A stretch of 64,000 bases of DNA from Pyxicephalus adspersus (Eukaryota > Chordata > Amphibia > Anura > Pyxicephalidae). The DNA is taken from assembly GCF_032062135.1 (NCBI RefSeq), contig NC_092862.1, positions 90,915,986 to 90,979,985 on the forward strand, written 5' to 3'. A program made the position numbers and the translations under genes. This document shows positions 10,856 to 23,266 of this stretch, in pieces (the first letter of the stretch is position 1; each line of letters begins with the position of its first letter). Under the pieces are notes generated by a model. That model saw only the letters and a list, made by a program, of their open reading frames with translations. It searched no databases and was not told the origin of the DNA.

Positions 10856-11977
10856 CAATATAGAGAACTCTATTCCCAATTATTCACTTTCAGATCATTA
10901 CAAAGAACAAGAGGGCACTCTGCATCTGGAGGAAAAGAAGTTTAAGCTCCGAATAAGGAAGGGATTCTTCACTGTAAGGTCTGTGAAAATGTGGAATCGG
11001 CTCCCTCAGGAAGTAGTTTCAGCAAAGTTCTATAGATTGCTTTAAGAAAAAGCTGGATGTTTTTCTAGAAGCACAGAATATAACTGGGTCTTTAACCTCC
11101 CAACCGTTAAGCCCGACCTTGGTACGAGCTAAAAAAAGTTGCAATTTTCGTTAACCCCGAACTTTTCTCCCTATATTAAAATCCTCACTTACCTGGTCCC
11201 GCTGTGCTCATCCAGCATCGTGTTTGTGTTCCAGCGTCGTCCTCCAGCGTCGATCTCCCTCTCCAGCGTCGGGTGCCTTCTCCTATACCAGCGGGACCGG
11301 TAAGAAGCCGGCCGGCGGAACACAAGATGCCGGCAGGCTTCTTACCTGGTCCCGCTGATCATCCAGCGTAGTTCTCGTTCCAGCGCCGGGTGCTCTCTGA
11401 AACAAGAAGCCTGCCGGCGGAGAAAAAAAAGGCGGCCGGCTTCTCCCTGCGTGCGTGCGCGATGACGTTGGCGCTTGTGCGGGAAATTCAAATTAAAAAC
11501 TCATTCAAACATTTTGTATTGGATTGAATACAAACTCCTGTATCCAATCCAATACATAATAATACAAAATAAATACAAAGTATGTAATTGGTAAATTCAA
11601 ACTCTCATTTTGTATTGGATTGGATACATTCGGACATATTTCTGTAAGTTACAGGTCTACAATTTAAAAAAAAAAATGTAATGAAAAACAGTGTAACGTT
11701 TTTGGAACAGAAATCTAGACATCAGTGTAACGCCCAGGTGGTTAAAGTAAAGATAGCAGTGACCATTGATCAAGGGATCATCCGATTGCCTTGTGGAATC
11801 AGGAAGGAATTTTTTTTCTGTTAAAGCAAATTGACCCCGGGGTTTTTTTTTTTTTTTGCCTTCCTCTGGACCAACTATGTCCACAGGGTTTTATATCTGT
11901 GATATGTTTATTTACCTAGTGGTTGAACTTGATGGATTTATGTCTTTTTTTCAACCAGACCTACTATGTAACTATGT
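10856..11977 (+). mobile_element. LINE 3' end (CR1/L2-like) interrupted by a TTAA element
   Basis: The coding tail reads LEEKKFKLRIRKGFFTVRS, then VKMWNRLPQEVVSA, and resembles the C-terminus of the minus-strand LINE at 35998-38330. The 3' UTR continues after the insertion 11092-11745 and ends in the repeated ACTATGTA/ACTATGT words at about 11963-11977, as in CR1-type tails. It is a 5'-truncated, decayed copy. Confidence 0.75.
11092..11745. mobile_element. TTAA-flanked non-autonomous element inside a LINE
   Basis: It starts TTAACCTCCCAACCGTTAAG (11092) and ends CGCCCAGGTGGTTAA (11745). The same family in reverse orientation forms the larger element 15721-16945. The GC-rich half carries repeated CCTGGTCCCGCTG and CCAGCGTCG words; the AT-rich half carries TTGTATTGGATTG hairpins. 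The flanks CT|TTAA and TTAA|AG match the uninterrupted LINE at 36196-36203, so it was inserted at a single TTAA. Confidence 0.85.
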
Positions 11978-11979
11978 CA

Positions 11980-12096
11980 TTTGTTAGTGAATGATTTCAA
12001 TCCTGGACCAGATCCATTCCAGGTTTGTTGGATCACCCAGCTTCATTGTGGAAAGTGTATCATCTCCAGCATTGGGGTCTTTAATAAATCAGGCCC
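11980..12096. repeat. Half copy of fold-back MITE
   Basis: The segment holds TCCATTCCAGGTTTGTTGGA, TCACCCAGCTTC and TTTAATAAATCAGGCCC, the right arm of the fold-back family found complete at 17876-18084 and 56128-56356. Confidence 0.75.
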
Positions 12097-12299
12097 AGAA
12101 AATGAATTCGAATTTCCCCAGGTCAGGTTTTTTTAATCAACTTTATACGCCTGAAGAACCTCCATGGCTAAGTCCTGGGTGAAGTGAAATTCATCAGAGG
12201 TTTAAAAGTATATAGTAATATAGTAACTTGATGTATTATTAGTCACTGGTACTATACAGAGGGAATTTACACACTCACCCTATGAAGAATTAGGACTAC

Positions 12300-13250
12300 T
12301 CTATGTCAATTTGTAGTAGTTGTTGGCAGCTCAGGTAATAGAAGTAACCAAACCTGCAGAGCATGACCAGGAAACCCTAAATGAACTTGTGCAGGAGCTG
12401 GCCGCTCAGAACATAGAGGCCTCCTAATGACCCCTGGGACCCCTAGCACTATCTGGGCCTGCCATTTTCTTTAAAGAGATGATTGTGGAGATGATTGAAC
12501 ACTGTTGAGCATTTTCTGGCACCGATGCCCTTTCAGCAACCTGCATTAAAAAAACGGTCATTGTCCATGGCAATATTAAAGGGTCTTCACCCTTGTTTGA
12601 AGGGTAATAGACAGAGAGAGGACCAGTCCAAGATTAGTAGGAAGGCTTAGGAGACTTCAGCGGGTACCTGAGGCAAGTTGCAGTGCTGGTGGTGCAATAA
12701 ATGAGGACATTTTGTGGCCAGATGCTCCATGCAAAACCTATAGAGTAACTCTGCTCAACAAAAGACCTTTTTTGCATGACCAGTATGTACAGACATGTGT
12801 CTGTTGTTAAAGTTGGTGATAAGACAGTACAAGCTTTACTTAATGAACCTAGAACAGCTTAATGGGCCGCAGATAGGTGTGCTGTGTATTTATGGAGATA
12901 CTAGGACTAGGAGATACCAACTGCAGTAGTATTGTTTGAGACTAATTGTGGAACTGTCGCAAACACTAATCCATAGTGTGATTTAAGGAGGAGACTCTTC
13001 CCTGTTTTGGGAACTGTGAAAGGAAGAACAGCCTTCACCGGCAAAACTGAGACTACTGTGTGTGATCCAGAGCCATTGGACTCTGTGTTGGATATTAATG
13101 TTGGTGGGGTTTCTACAAATATACCTGATGATAATTTACCTTTGTCAGTTTTGGTGGGTGACCCAACATTGCCACCAGAGACTTCTGAGGAGTCGGCAGT
13201 GCCAGACTTGGAGGTATTACAGGACAACTTTAGGACTGTTTAGCTGCAAG
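12300..13250 (+). pseudogene. Ty3/Gypsy-type gag-protease remnant
   Basis: Around 12690-12740 a plus-strand frame shows a CCHC zinc knuckle (CWWCNK, then GHFVARC) with TGA just before GHF, typical of a nucleocapsid. Downstream, EQLNGPQIGVLCIYGDTR at about 12850-12900 and SLFWELWKEEQ near 12990 resemble the protease-region signatures of frog Gypsy elements. Stops and shifts occur throughout, so it is an old remnant. No LTR, reverse transcriptase or integrase was found nearby. Confidence 0.6.
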
Positions 13251-13452
13251 AGCCAACATTAGCCTGAGAACAGTGATAAATGGGGATCCCTAGTTCCCAG
13301 GGGCTGAAAATGTTTTTTCAAATTTTGCTGGGAATTATGAAATGTTGTATCATATAGACAGGGTCTGAGAAGAAGTAATAGAGCAGTTAATTGTACCCCA
13401 ACCTTACCGAAGTACAGAGTTAGACTTTGCCCATAGCCATGCCCTTGGAGCA

Positions 13453-13601
13453 ATCCTGAAATGGATCTGGTCCAGGATTGAAAATATTTGCTAACGAATA
13501 GCAAATGACTTAAGAAATACATTACATGTTTTGTGGATCATCTATGTTCACTGATGAAAGTGTATCTTCTTCAGCCTTGGAGAGCTTTATTAAATCAGAT
13601 C
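13453..13601. repeat. Partial fold-back MITE copy
   Basis: ATGGATCTGGTCCAGGATTG and TTGGAGAGCTTTATTAAATC belong to the fold-back family. The left outer arm is missing. Confidence 0.7.
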
Positions 13602-15001
13602 ACTGTGTCCACCACCTTTGAGGTATTTGCTCCTATTTCTAAATATTCTTTTTTAATCTTTAGAGGCCTTGCAATGACCATAAAAAAGTGGGCAGCCAAC
13701 AAAAGCCTACATTTAAAAATAGCTATTTACATTATTTGCAAACCAGAACTGACCTTGCGCATCTCAATTTTTCAACTTCACAACTTATCTCAAATGACCC
13801 ACGTAAATGTCAAGTTACTTACACTGCCCTAAAAATAAATCTTTTATCCACGCCAATATGTTATCCCTTTTTCTCATTCCTAAGACAATTTAAGTACAAC
13901 GCTGGGAAAGAAATCTCCGAACTCATTAACAAATACAGAATATTATGAAGTTACAGTCCACAAGATCAATGTTTTAGAAGCCCAACACTGGCGAAACAGT
14001 GTTTGGCCAGCACCTGAAAATCCTATGACCTGCAGTTCCATGAAGTAATAAGATGCATCTCTTGGACCCCAATTAATAAGAAACAAACAGTCAAACTCCA
14101 AGATGTCACATTTAAATTTGAGGCCAATGGGGATCCATGGACTCAACATTTCTTCCAACCAGTTCCTTTATCTGATATCATTATTCCACTGGGGTTCCCT
14201 CCATCTTTACTATTTTCCTTAGCCCCCAGCTCTCCCCTTCTACCCCTCTTGCATCCTCCTTAATGGCATCCCTTCTTTTCTTCTTCTTCTTCTCTTTTGT
14301 TTCTGTTAAAATTGTTATCTATCTAAGACCTTGGTCCAGCACCAGTACTCACTAGGCGCTAATCCCCAGTTTACTTTGCTCTGGGGGCTAGTTGCACCAT
14401 CCCAACACACAGTTATCCTCAGGACTTCAGAGAGAAAAGGATGGCATCCAGGAAGAACTGACAGAGAAACAGGAGCCCACAAGGGCAACACAATGAAAAG
14501 TCAGACAGTCCAGGGTGGGTAACCTGGTGATCCAGAAATAACAGTACAAGGAGAGTGCAGCAGAAGCATGTCCAGGAAACAGGGCCAAAGGTCAAAAATG
14601 GGGTGTCAGTATGCCAATCAAGGTATATAATGACTAAGACAGGCAGAGCTGGGGTCATAGGCAGGTAGGTCAGTCCAGCCAGCAAACAATATAGACAGCA
14701 CCTTGCTGCTGCAAGCAACGTCATTGAAGGGATTAAACAGGGCACGCTGAACTGCATTGGCTTATGATGCAAAATTGCTGGCCTGGTATGGGTTCCCCAA
14801 CACTCTATTATTGATACAGGACTTACCTCTATTTCTACATGAAAAATCAATACTAGTGCTTTTATTCTTTACTTACTTTTATTCCTTAGTCTTACACTGA
14901 TGTTTACTGCTTAACTGTTTCTCAGTGATTTGTACGTTACCCTTTCTTTTGTACAAACCTAATAAAAAATGTATTATTAAACAAACACCAAAAAAAACAA
15001 A
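13602..15001 (+). other. Possible LINE 3' end carrying an inserted repeat
   Basis: An open plus-strand segment at 13688-13948 reads NFSTSQLISNDPRKCQVTYT and ends before a C/T-rich tract. Near 14955 the words CCTAATAAAAAATG precede an A-rich tail ending about 15001, as in a polyadenylated retroelement. Between about 14325 and 14810 lies sequence of different composition that reads as an insertion. I could not name either part. Confidence 0.35.
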
Positions 15002-15720
15002 TTTTGCATTGTTGTGTACAGGAAACAGTTAGATACTTTTTGTATACTTTTACTTTTCTTGTACCTGAAGTTTACTAAACTGTTTCTTATTAAGAATCAT
15101 TTTTATAACAAATTAAAGAAATTCTTCTGTGCAAAGGTTACCTAGAATCCTATAATATATAACCAAGAAAATTTTGTTTGACATATGATAAAATTATTCC
15201 AATGATGAAGCCTTGAATACAACCTGCTGCCTTAATAGCTTGTGCTACATGCTTTAATAAAAGACAGAATCTCATCTCAACTGCGGTGCAGTTCATTTTT
15301 TTCCTGAATATCCTGCTGTGAAGTTTTTTTTACATTCCTTCGTATCAGTGTTTCATTGGCAAGTTCTTGTTTTAAGCAATTACCTACCATTTAACTTCTC
15401 TTGATACTTGATACTTCTCTTCATCAGAAAAACAATATTCACAGAATATACTTGAGATCTGAAGCATCACTTAACATAATCAGTGAGAACACAATAGTTT
15501 TAGCTTTGATTGAAAACCTTTTAGTTTTTGGCATAAATTCTTCAGTTTTCCTTTATGTTTAGTGACGAATATTTTGTGCTAATGAGGAATACAGTACTGA
15601 GAAATAAAACCCCACATCATACTTTATATCTTGACAGAACGTAAAGCAGAAATCGTTTGCAACAAAGTAGGGCATGAGACTCTATAATGCATACTAGTAG
15701 TTATTTGGTGTTTTTTCTAT
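15002..15720. other. No gene seen
   Basis: AT-rich sequence without open frames, RNA genes or recognisable repeats, bounded on the right by the TTAA element at 15721. Confidence 0.45.
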
Positions 15721-15978
15721 TTAACCACCTGGGCGTTACACTGAGGTCTAGATTTCTGTACCAAAAGTGTTACAGGTTTTCATGAAAATTTTTTTTTTTT
15801 AATTGTAGACCTGTAACTTACAGAAATATGTCCGAATAGGGGTCTAGTAGATATCATGAATATAAAAAATGTTTGAAACACACAATCACGTAAAAAAAAA
15901 AAAAAAATTACTTTTAATAAAATTAAAGGAAAAACACAAAATTCAGCTTAAACAAGAATACATAAATAAATGAAAAAT

Positions 15979-16284
15979 ACTGAAAATGCGATAATTCGGT
16001 ATACTGTATAGTAATATATTTTTCTAAAACACTTCCCTAGTGTCCGTCACATACCTATAGACAAAACCACATAAATATATTTTCTATTATTTTGTATTGG
16101 ATTGGATACAGGAGTTTGTATTCAATCCAATACTGAAAATGTGATAATTCGGTATACTGTATAGTAATATATTTTTCTAAAACACTTCCCTAGTGTCCGT
16201 CACATACCTATAGACAAAACCACATAAATATATTTTCTATTATTTTGTATTGGATTGGATACAGGAGTTTGTATTCAATCCAAT
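15979..16284. repeat. 153-bp tandem duplication
   Basis: Two adjacent copies begin ACTGAAAATGCGATAATTCG (15979) and ACTGAAAATGTGATAATTCG (16132). The only difference I noticed by eye is this C/T, which makes the duplication younger than the element around it. Confidence 0.85.
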
Positions 16285-16822
16285 ACAAAATGAGAACAAA
16301 ATTCAAACTCTCATTATGTATTGGATTGAATACAAATTCCTGTATCCAATCCAATACAAAATACATACTTTGTATTTATTTTTAATTGAAACTCATTCAT
16401 TCATTCATTTTGTATTGGATTGAATACAAACTCCTGTATTCAATCCAATACAAAATGAATGAACGAGTTTCAATTTGAATTTCCCGCACATGCGCCGATG
16501 TCATCGCGAACGCACGCACAAGAAGCCGGCCAGCTGTTTTTTTCCTCCGCCGGCCGGCTTCTTGTTTCAGAGATCACCCGGCGCTGGAACGAGAACGACG
16601 CTGGATGATCAGCGGGACCAGGTAAGAAGCCAGCCGGCATCTTGTGTTCCGCCGGCCGGCCAGCGGAAGACAAGATGCCGGCCGGCTTCTTACCTGGTCC
16701 TGCTGGTATACGAGAAGGCACCCGACGCTGGAGAGGGAGACCGACAGACGACGATCGACGGAGGACGACGCTGGAACACGAACCCGACGCTGGATGAGCA
16801 CAGGGGGACCGAGATTTTCCCT

Positions 16823-16866
16823 ACATTAAAATCCCCACTTACCTGGGTAAGTGGGGATTTTAATGT
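16823..16866. repeat. Perfect 21-bp-arm hairpin
   Basis: ATTAAAATCCCCACTTACC and GGTAAGTGGGGATTTTAAT form the core of perfect 21-base arms around a TG loop, just inside the right end of the TTAA element. The related element at 11092 has only one arm, so the hairpin formed or was completed in this copy. Confidence 0.85.
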
Positions 16867-16945
16867 ACGGAAAATCTCGGGCTTAACGAAAAGAGCAACT
16901 TTTTTTAGCCCGTACGAAGGTCGGGCTTAACGGTCGGGAGGTTAA

Positions 16946-17875
16946 GTACTCCATTACAATGCAGGTTTTCAGCAATAGGTGAATCACATTTCTCAAAAAT
17001 GTATTAAAAGTAAGGTGGCAGTTCCACCTGGTACCGCTGAACCACTGAATAATTCCCCTTTACCCCCTACTGTGGAATGGGGGGGGGGGGTAATTAATAC
17101 ATCACCTATTCACTTAGCGATTACTAACTGTAGAACAATATGAACATTTTTATAGATTTACTCATGTTGATTTATGTATTTATTAACAACAGGAGTGAAC
17201 CAACATACTGTCTGACTTTTACCTGACCTCAGGCTGATAAAATGCACAGGGGTTGATTTAGTGTAGACTGTTCACTTAGCAAGTGAATTATTGCTCTGCA
17301 AGGGCATTTTTACTTAGTAAATTAGATCTGAAGAAGAAAAAAAACATATTTGTATCACATTATTTTACAGGTAATTAGGTATCCGAACTGATTTTCCCCC
17401 ACATACCTTATGCTAAGTAAATTATCCTTTGCACAGTGAAAATGTACTTTGTAAGTAAAACTTCTTTAGTAAATTAAGGACTAGACTAATAAAAAAAATA
17501 TTTATAAGTAATTCATTCAATGTCATTTGTATTTTATAAATATTTAAACAATTTGGATAATTTTTTTAACATATTTGCCCATTTTCCTTTGTTTAAAATG
17601 TTATACAAATTTGAGGTTTATAAATAAATATATCAATATTATTTCTATTTAATGTGTTTGCTTTTCCAAATAATATAAATCTAAAATAAGCCATTCAAAA
17701 AATTAGAGTCCAACTCTCCTGAAATGCTTTTGAAGTGTGACTTTTACTGATTATAAACTAAGACTCTCTCAAGGACACCAAAACTATCCATTAAAAAAGC
17801 CAATAATTTGCCAAACATGGGTCTTAAATCCTGAAAGCTGTTGCATAATAGAATAATTTTTAGCTCTAACAGTGC
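16946..17875. other. No gene seen
   Basis: AT-rich intron-like DNA. Only a G10 run near 17081-17090 stands out. Confidence 0.45.
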
Positions 17876-18084
17876 GCCTAAATTATTAAAGCTCTCCAAG
17901 ACTGGTGAAGATCATGGGTGAACCTGGGTGATCCAGCAAACCTGAAATGGATTTATTAAGAATGTGTTAGATGACAAATGTTTTCAATCTTGAATCAGAT
18001 TTATTCAAGGTTTGCTGGATAACCCAGGTTCTCCCCTTATGGTATATCTTCTCAAGCTTTGAAGAGCTTTAATAAATCAGGCCC
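17876..18084. mobile_element. Fold-back MITE, complete copy
   Basis: The arms AAATTATTAAAGCTCTCC and GAAGAGCTTTAATAAATCAG face each other, and the inner GATCCAGCAAACCTGAAATG faces TCAAGGTTTGCTGGATAACC. The whole unit can fold into one long hairpin. Related copies lie at 11980, 13453, 19679, 56128 and 60128. Confidence 0.85.
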
Positions 18085-19678
18085 AGTAAATCCAAATAAT
18101 CATCTATGACTATCATCTTGCAGCTTATGCTTTTTATGTATTTAGACTGTAAGTGATATTATCACATCAAATTAGGTTATCATTCAGTCCCTCAGTAAGC
18201 TGGGAGCAGTAAAAAATTAGAATGCCATAACTCTATGCTGTCAACTAACAGTATAAAACGTTTCTGCCTGCGGTTATTTTCACCTTTTATTATTATGTCT
18301 CATCACTAATTCATTCTTCTGATCTATCAGATAAAACCACAAGCTTCACAGATAATTCAACTCAGAGAAGCAAAGCTGTGTTTAATCCTGGGAGATCCCA
18401 AAGTATTTCTTTTAAAAAATTGAAAAGGTAAAATCTGGAAAAGCCTACATGGGAAACTTGCCTAATACCCTAATTAACCCTGCTGGTTTATTCCAGGTTG
18501 AACTGCTTGGAGATATGCCCGGGATCATCTAACATCTAACCCTATAACAGACAAAATGCCTAGCAAACTTCTATAATAGTGCACTTACATTCATGTTCTT
18601 TGAATCAATATTCATCTGCACATACAATAAAATAGAATGTTGACTGATTACTGAAAGTCATATTTATTTGGACAATGTGGGGCAATGGAAAAAAGGCATA
18701 GTGGAAACAAGAAAATACATTTGCCATGGCTTTATTTTAATAAACGGACTCGGGAACAGTTTTTTTTATTTGCCAATTTGACTCAAGTTAGACAGTTTCT
18801 AATTTATTTTATGTGTTTTACCACTTTTTTGAATGGTTAAGGTCTAGGGTGTTTATTTGTTTAGGGTTTAAAAACACTTGTTTTTACAAGTAAGAGTGAT
18901 GAATTTTATAATATGATATACCACCATTATTATGTGCCTTTGTTTGGCTTTGTTGATATTTTTGTAATGCATCTCTTATTAGGTCCTTGTATGAAAACAA
19001 TTAGGCTCATCAAATTACAGAATTAGATTAGCAGCCCTTGACGTATAGTACCTAAAGGAACTTGACTTTTTTTGGAATACTGGACAAGTATCGGATGTAC
19101 AAAATTCCTAGTAGAAAATGCAAACTTCTTTTATAAAGTGTATCAAAATTAATACTGCCAGATTTGTGCACTTGAAAAAATCTATGTACAACAATACATT
19201 GATTTAGTTGATATGCAGGTTTAACTTAAGAGTCTTTGACCAAGCTTTTAGAATTTTAGGAGTTAGTAAAGGCTGAAGCTAGGATGAAAAGGATGGGGCA
19301 CTATAATTTGATTTCAAAGCACATAAAACAGACAATATTTTAAATGTTAAACTACAAACCTAGATCTGCACATTCAAAAGAATTCTAACAACTTTCAGAC
19401 ATATTTTTTTTTTACCTTTGTAAATGTATAAGGATTTCACCATTTATTTAAATGCATATCCAAGATATTTGAACAAAAAAATATAAAAAAGTTATGTTTA
19501 GACAATTCTAACATTTATATCACCAATCATTCAAATATATTCACTAAAGTATTTTCTGTTGTTAATGTGGCAAACAAGAACCTCAAATTTGTGTAGGTTG
19601 CATATAGTTTGTACATTCATCTATTTATTTTAGATTTCAAAGGATTACACTTTTCTGACATGATGCTTTGAATTCTAT
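18085..19678. other. No gene seen
   Basis: AT-rich sequence without coding or RNA signals that I can support. Confidence 0.45.
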
Positions 19679-19846
19679 GGGCCTGATTTCTTAAAGCTCT
19701 CCAAGGCTGGAGGATACTGTTTCATTAGTGAAACTGGTTGAAAATATTTGCATAGCAAACATAGTAAATTACTTTAAAGAAATCCATTCCATGTTTGTTG
19801 GATCACCCAGCTTCACAGCCTTGGTGAGCTTTAAGAAATCAGGTCC
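19679..19846. mobile_element. Fold-back MITE copy
   Basis: GGGCCTGATTTCTTAAAGCT opens the unit and GCTTTAAGAAATCAGGTCC closes it. Both arms carry a TTCTTAAAG variant of the usual TTATTAAAG, so the change is shared by the two arms. Confidence 0.85.
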
Positions 19847-19879
19847 TTGGGCTCTAACTCACTGAGAATTTAAATCTTC

Positions 19880-20640
19880 TAATTCAGTTTCATTGGACAC
19901 CTAAACGGGGGAGTTTCCAGCAGTGTGCCTCTGATTTTGCCACTTGAGAGGTGTTAGCACTGCAGGTCGTGCCGGCGCCGCTGCTCCTAATCGCAGGCAT
20001 GGGCGCCGGGTTCTATCTCTCAGATAACACTACCTATGTTCCATATCAGTGTTTCCTCCATGCTGAGACTTGCTCTGTTTGTGAGCTGGCGTGGGTGTGT
20101 CTCTGAGGTAACACACACATGCCCTCTGTTTTCCACAGCCTATGGCTGATGTCCTGCAGGGATTTAAAGGCACCTCCTATTACAGGAAGTTGCCTGAGCA
20201 ATCTCTGGCTTACCAGCATTACCCTGTGTTTAGTGATTTATCTGACTGCTTTCCTGTGTACCGGACCTTGCTACGTTTTTGGACCTTGCTTGTTTGCTGC
20301 CTGACCCTGACCTCGGACTACGCTTTTGGACCTTGCTTGTTTGCTGCCTGACCCTGATCTCGGACTACGTTTTTGGACTCTGCTTGTCTGCACCCTGGTC
20401 TTGACTCCTGTGGTCAGCTGCCACTGGCCTGGGAATTGTTCTGGAGTGGCACCTGGTAGCTACCCCGCAGCCCAAGCCTATCCTCACCATCAGAGGCTCT
20501 AGTGAAGACCGGGTGGCTGCTTAGTTATGCCCCTCTAGAGTTTACCTGGCCAGCGGCACAGTGGGTCCACACCTTCGTTCATAACAAGAGGCTTGGGCTT
20601 TCCTTCAATAAATGATGCCCATCACATACCCCCAGGGCTG
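19880..20640. repeat. GC-richer unclassified repeat
   Basis: This block has a composition unlike its AT-rich flanks and resembles moderately repetitive frog sequence, possibly an LTR or untranslated leader, but clear ends were not found. It contains a 47-base tandem repeat at 20271-20411 (units begin CTACGTTTTTGGACC or CTACGCTTTTGGACC). The short open frames over the repeat are not genes. Confidence 0.45.
20271..20411. repeat. 47-bp tandem repeat, three units
   Basis: Units start at 20271, 20318 and 20365 and share TTGGACCTTGCTTGTTTGCT and GACCCTGACCTCGGACTACG. The third unit is diverged and partial. Confidence 0.8.
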
Positions 20641-21423
20641 CTCTGGTTATCTTCATGGCACTCTGTCAGTGAAAGGACAGCAACCTTCACAATATAGGCC
20701 TGCCAGTCATCAGAGAACACATAACAGTCATGTAATTTGTGCAGAGTGAGGCTCCCACTGATTGATTGGCAGTTTGGCAGTTGTTCTATTGGCTATCACA
20801 CTGCTTGTCAACAGCCTGAGACAGTTTATTGAGAATGAGCCACAGTGCTCTGCTTGGGGAAAATAATGCCTCTCTTTGGACACAGTGTGGGGAGGTCATA
20901 TGTATTAAGAAAGAGGAAGCAGAAAAATCTTCTTCACAGACATCCAAATGCAGAGTTATTTCTTCTCTCTAAGTAGAGGTAGAAGTACAATTTATTCCTA
21001 CACACCAGCCATTTTTAATTTAGAATATAACTTTATTTTTTTGCGGAATTTTAAGTGCGGAAATCTGTAAAAATCATATTATGTTTGTTTTTAGAAACAT
21101 TAGGTGGATTGTTCCTTCTTAGCATTAAAAATAAAGCTCAGAAAACAGCATGATGCCTGTGAGTTAAAAACAGCTGGCAAAAATAATTTTTGCAGTGGAT
21201 TCAATTATACTGCTTTAAAATACTGCACATATCAGACATAGTTATTATAAGTGTTATATTTCATGTAGTGTTAGTTTTGTTCATTTTTGTGAAGAATATC
21301 AAAATAAGCACTAGGAATAAATGCCAGATTGAAAGTGAAAATAGATTTTATTAAAAATGTTGTTACATGGTGTTATTACAATGTTTAAAGTGGTTAACTC
21401 GTCCCAAAAAAAAAAAAAAAGTA
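20641..21423. other. No gene seen
   Basis: Mostly AT-rich DNA with no supportable feature. An A15 run precedes the MITE end at 21424. Confidence 0.45.
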
Positions 21424-21516
21424 TTAACCCCCCTAGCGTTCTAATTCTGTCATTTTTTGATGCAAAAAGTGATCCTATTTTTTTTTGCGTAGAAATTTTT
21501 GTTTATATTGTGGGCC
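21424..21516. mobile_element. Truncated piggyBac-type MITE end
   Basis: TTAACCCCCCTAGCGTTCTA and the following ATTTTTTGATGCAAAAAGTG match the left ends at 7770 and 8300. Homology stops at TTGTGGGCC, so only about 93 bases remain. Confidence 0.8.
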
Positions 21517-22689
21517 AGTGCAACAACAAAAGAGAGGAACATTTATGAGAGAGCCTAAGAATGTGTTATTAAATTTGGAGGTTTTGATAAATGTTCATTG
21601 ATTGTGACTGATGGTGAATCCATGATGATTAGAGAAAAAGCTACATTTGTAGGTCTTCTTATAGGAATGTAAATTAAATTGCTCCACATTTTGTTGTATT
21701 ATTTATCAAAAATCTTTATACGAACAATATTAAAACATTTATTTTAAAGTAATTAACATGACATGACGTATAAACGGAGGTCCTTTACATTCACGGCTAT
21801 AGCAGTTTCTGAAGAAAATAGAAGCGACTTTCTTCCCTATAACCAATGGTTATAACTAGAGATGAGCGAATTTCTCAAAAATTCGATTCGGCGGGTTCAC
21901 CGAATTTTTCGAAAAGATTTGCTTCAATCTGAATTTATTTGTGGCGAATCGCGTTTAAAAAGTCTGATTCCGGCCTGCAGAGAGCCTTGATAGTGGTGTA
22001 GAACACTGTGCCTTGCAGTAACACGCATAGGGAGTCTGCTGTGGTAGTGAAATAATACTGTGAGTCAGTATGACATGCAGATGACAGGCGTCGCTATTAG
22101 AATCACTGTACACTTCACTTATTTGGGCACTCATGGGGCCAAAACTGACCAAATAACTCAAGTATGAACTCAGCTTTACAGGTCCATGTTAGTGTCAAGA
22201 AGAAGCGCACTCCTTTTACACCCTTGTCAGCTGATTCCACAAAGATGTCTACAGAACCTGTTCTTTTAACCGCTTATACAAGTAGAGCCCCCCCGACAGA
22301 GTGAAGAGGGTGTCAGCACTGAGTTTGTGTTGACGTCACTGATTATTTTGCCCTTCCTCTGATCCATCAGAACAATAACCCACAAAAAACGGATTCTGTC
22401 TGTAGAGCATATGCCTTCACTCGGTCAGCATTTGCTCAATAATCCATCAGTATTGCTAATGCCAAAAAAAACAGGAGTGGATCCAAAACAGAGATGACAC
22501 ATGAAAGAATATTTGCATGTGTTCTGTGTTTTGTACCCACTCCTGCTTTTGGCTACCAAATCATAAGCCAATTCTGATGTGACCATAGGATCAGTTGTGC
22601 GTCTCTTTTTTCCTTCCTTCTGACAGATCAGAAGTAGGGTCAAATAAATAGTTATGTCATCCAGGCCAAAAAGGCAAAATAGTGGCCCA

Positions 22690-22922
22690 GTCATGGAATG
22701 GGGGGGTGGGAGAACAGCTTGAGAAGTCCACAGAGTGGCACAATGACATAATGGTGAGGTGGAAGCTGCGTGAGGAAACCACAGAGTGGCCCAATGACAG
22801 AGTCTGGAGGTGGCCGCAGCAGCAGCATCAGGCGGAGACCACAGAGTGGCACAATGACCGAGTCTGGAGTTGGCGACAGCATCAGGAGGCTACAGAGTGG
22901 CACAATGACAGAGTCTGGATAT
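22690..22922. repeat. hAT-A minisatellite, block 1
   Basis: Roughly 50-65-base units carry ACAGAGTGGCACAATGACA, GAGTCTGGAG and CAGCATCAGG. The block ends where the AATAAA signal of the ZCCHC3-like gene begins on the other strand. Confidence 0.85.
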
Positions 22923-22928
22923 TTTTAT
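22923..22928 (-). terminator. Poly(A) signal of ZCCHC3-like gene
   Basis: AATAAA on the minus strand, about 340 bases past the inferred TAA and immediately before the minisatellite starts. This suggests the captured segment includes the natural transcript end. Confidence 0.5.
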
Positions 22929-23266
22929 TGTAAAAACAATCAGAATAAAATACAACATATCACAACATTTACAACACTCTGCACACAAACACTTCTAGAA
23001 CAAAATCAAAGTCCCACCATTCTTGGCTGTAATAAAGAAACAATAAATAATCAGAATTTTTCCTGTAGCAGAATTCAGAGATTCACATTTTTCCACAATT
23101 CAGCATTTTTCCTGCATTTCCTGATCTCTAATTATTTGATCCATCTGAGCTCAGACATAATGAAATCTATCACCTTCCCAGGAATAAACAATTCATGGCA
23201 CATGGCCACCCTGGTCCTTCCATGCCAGTGATAATATTTCACCACAGATATTATGATATAGATTGT

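Larger units (their letters stand above)
15721..16945. mobile_element. 1.2-kb TTAA-flanked non-autonomous element
   Basis: TTAACCACCTGGGCGTTACA begins the element and GGTCGGGAGGTTAA ends it. Both ends match the element 11092-11745 in reverse orientation, so this is a longer relative. The left half is AT-rich with a 153-base tandem duplication and several TATTGGATTG/CAATCCAATA hairpins. The right half is GC-rich with GCCGGCCGG and ACCTGGTCC words. The open frames at 16470-16930 on both strands come from this repetitive GC-rich part and are not genes. Confidence 0.85.

Noticed and set aside
16470..16930. Overlapping open frames (up to 151 codons) on both strands
   Set aside because: They lie wholly inside the GC-rich half of a TTAA-flanked non-autonomous element and consist of its repeated words.
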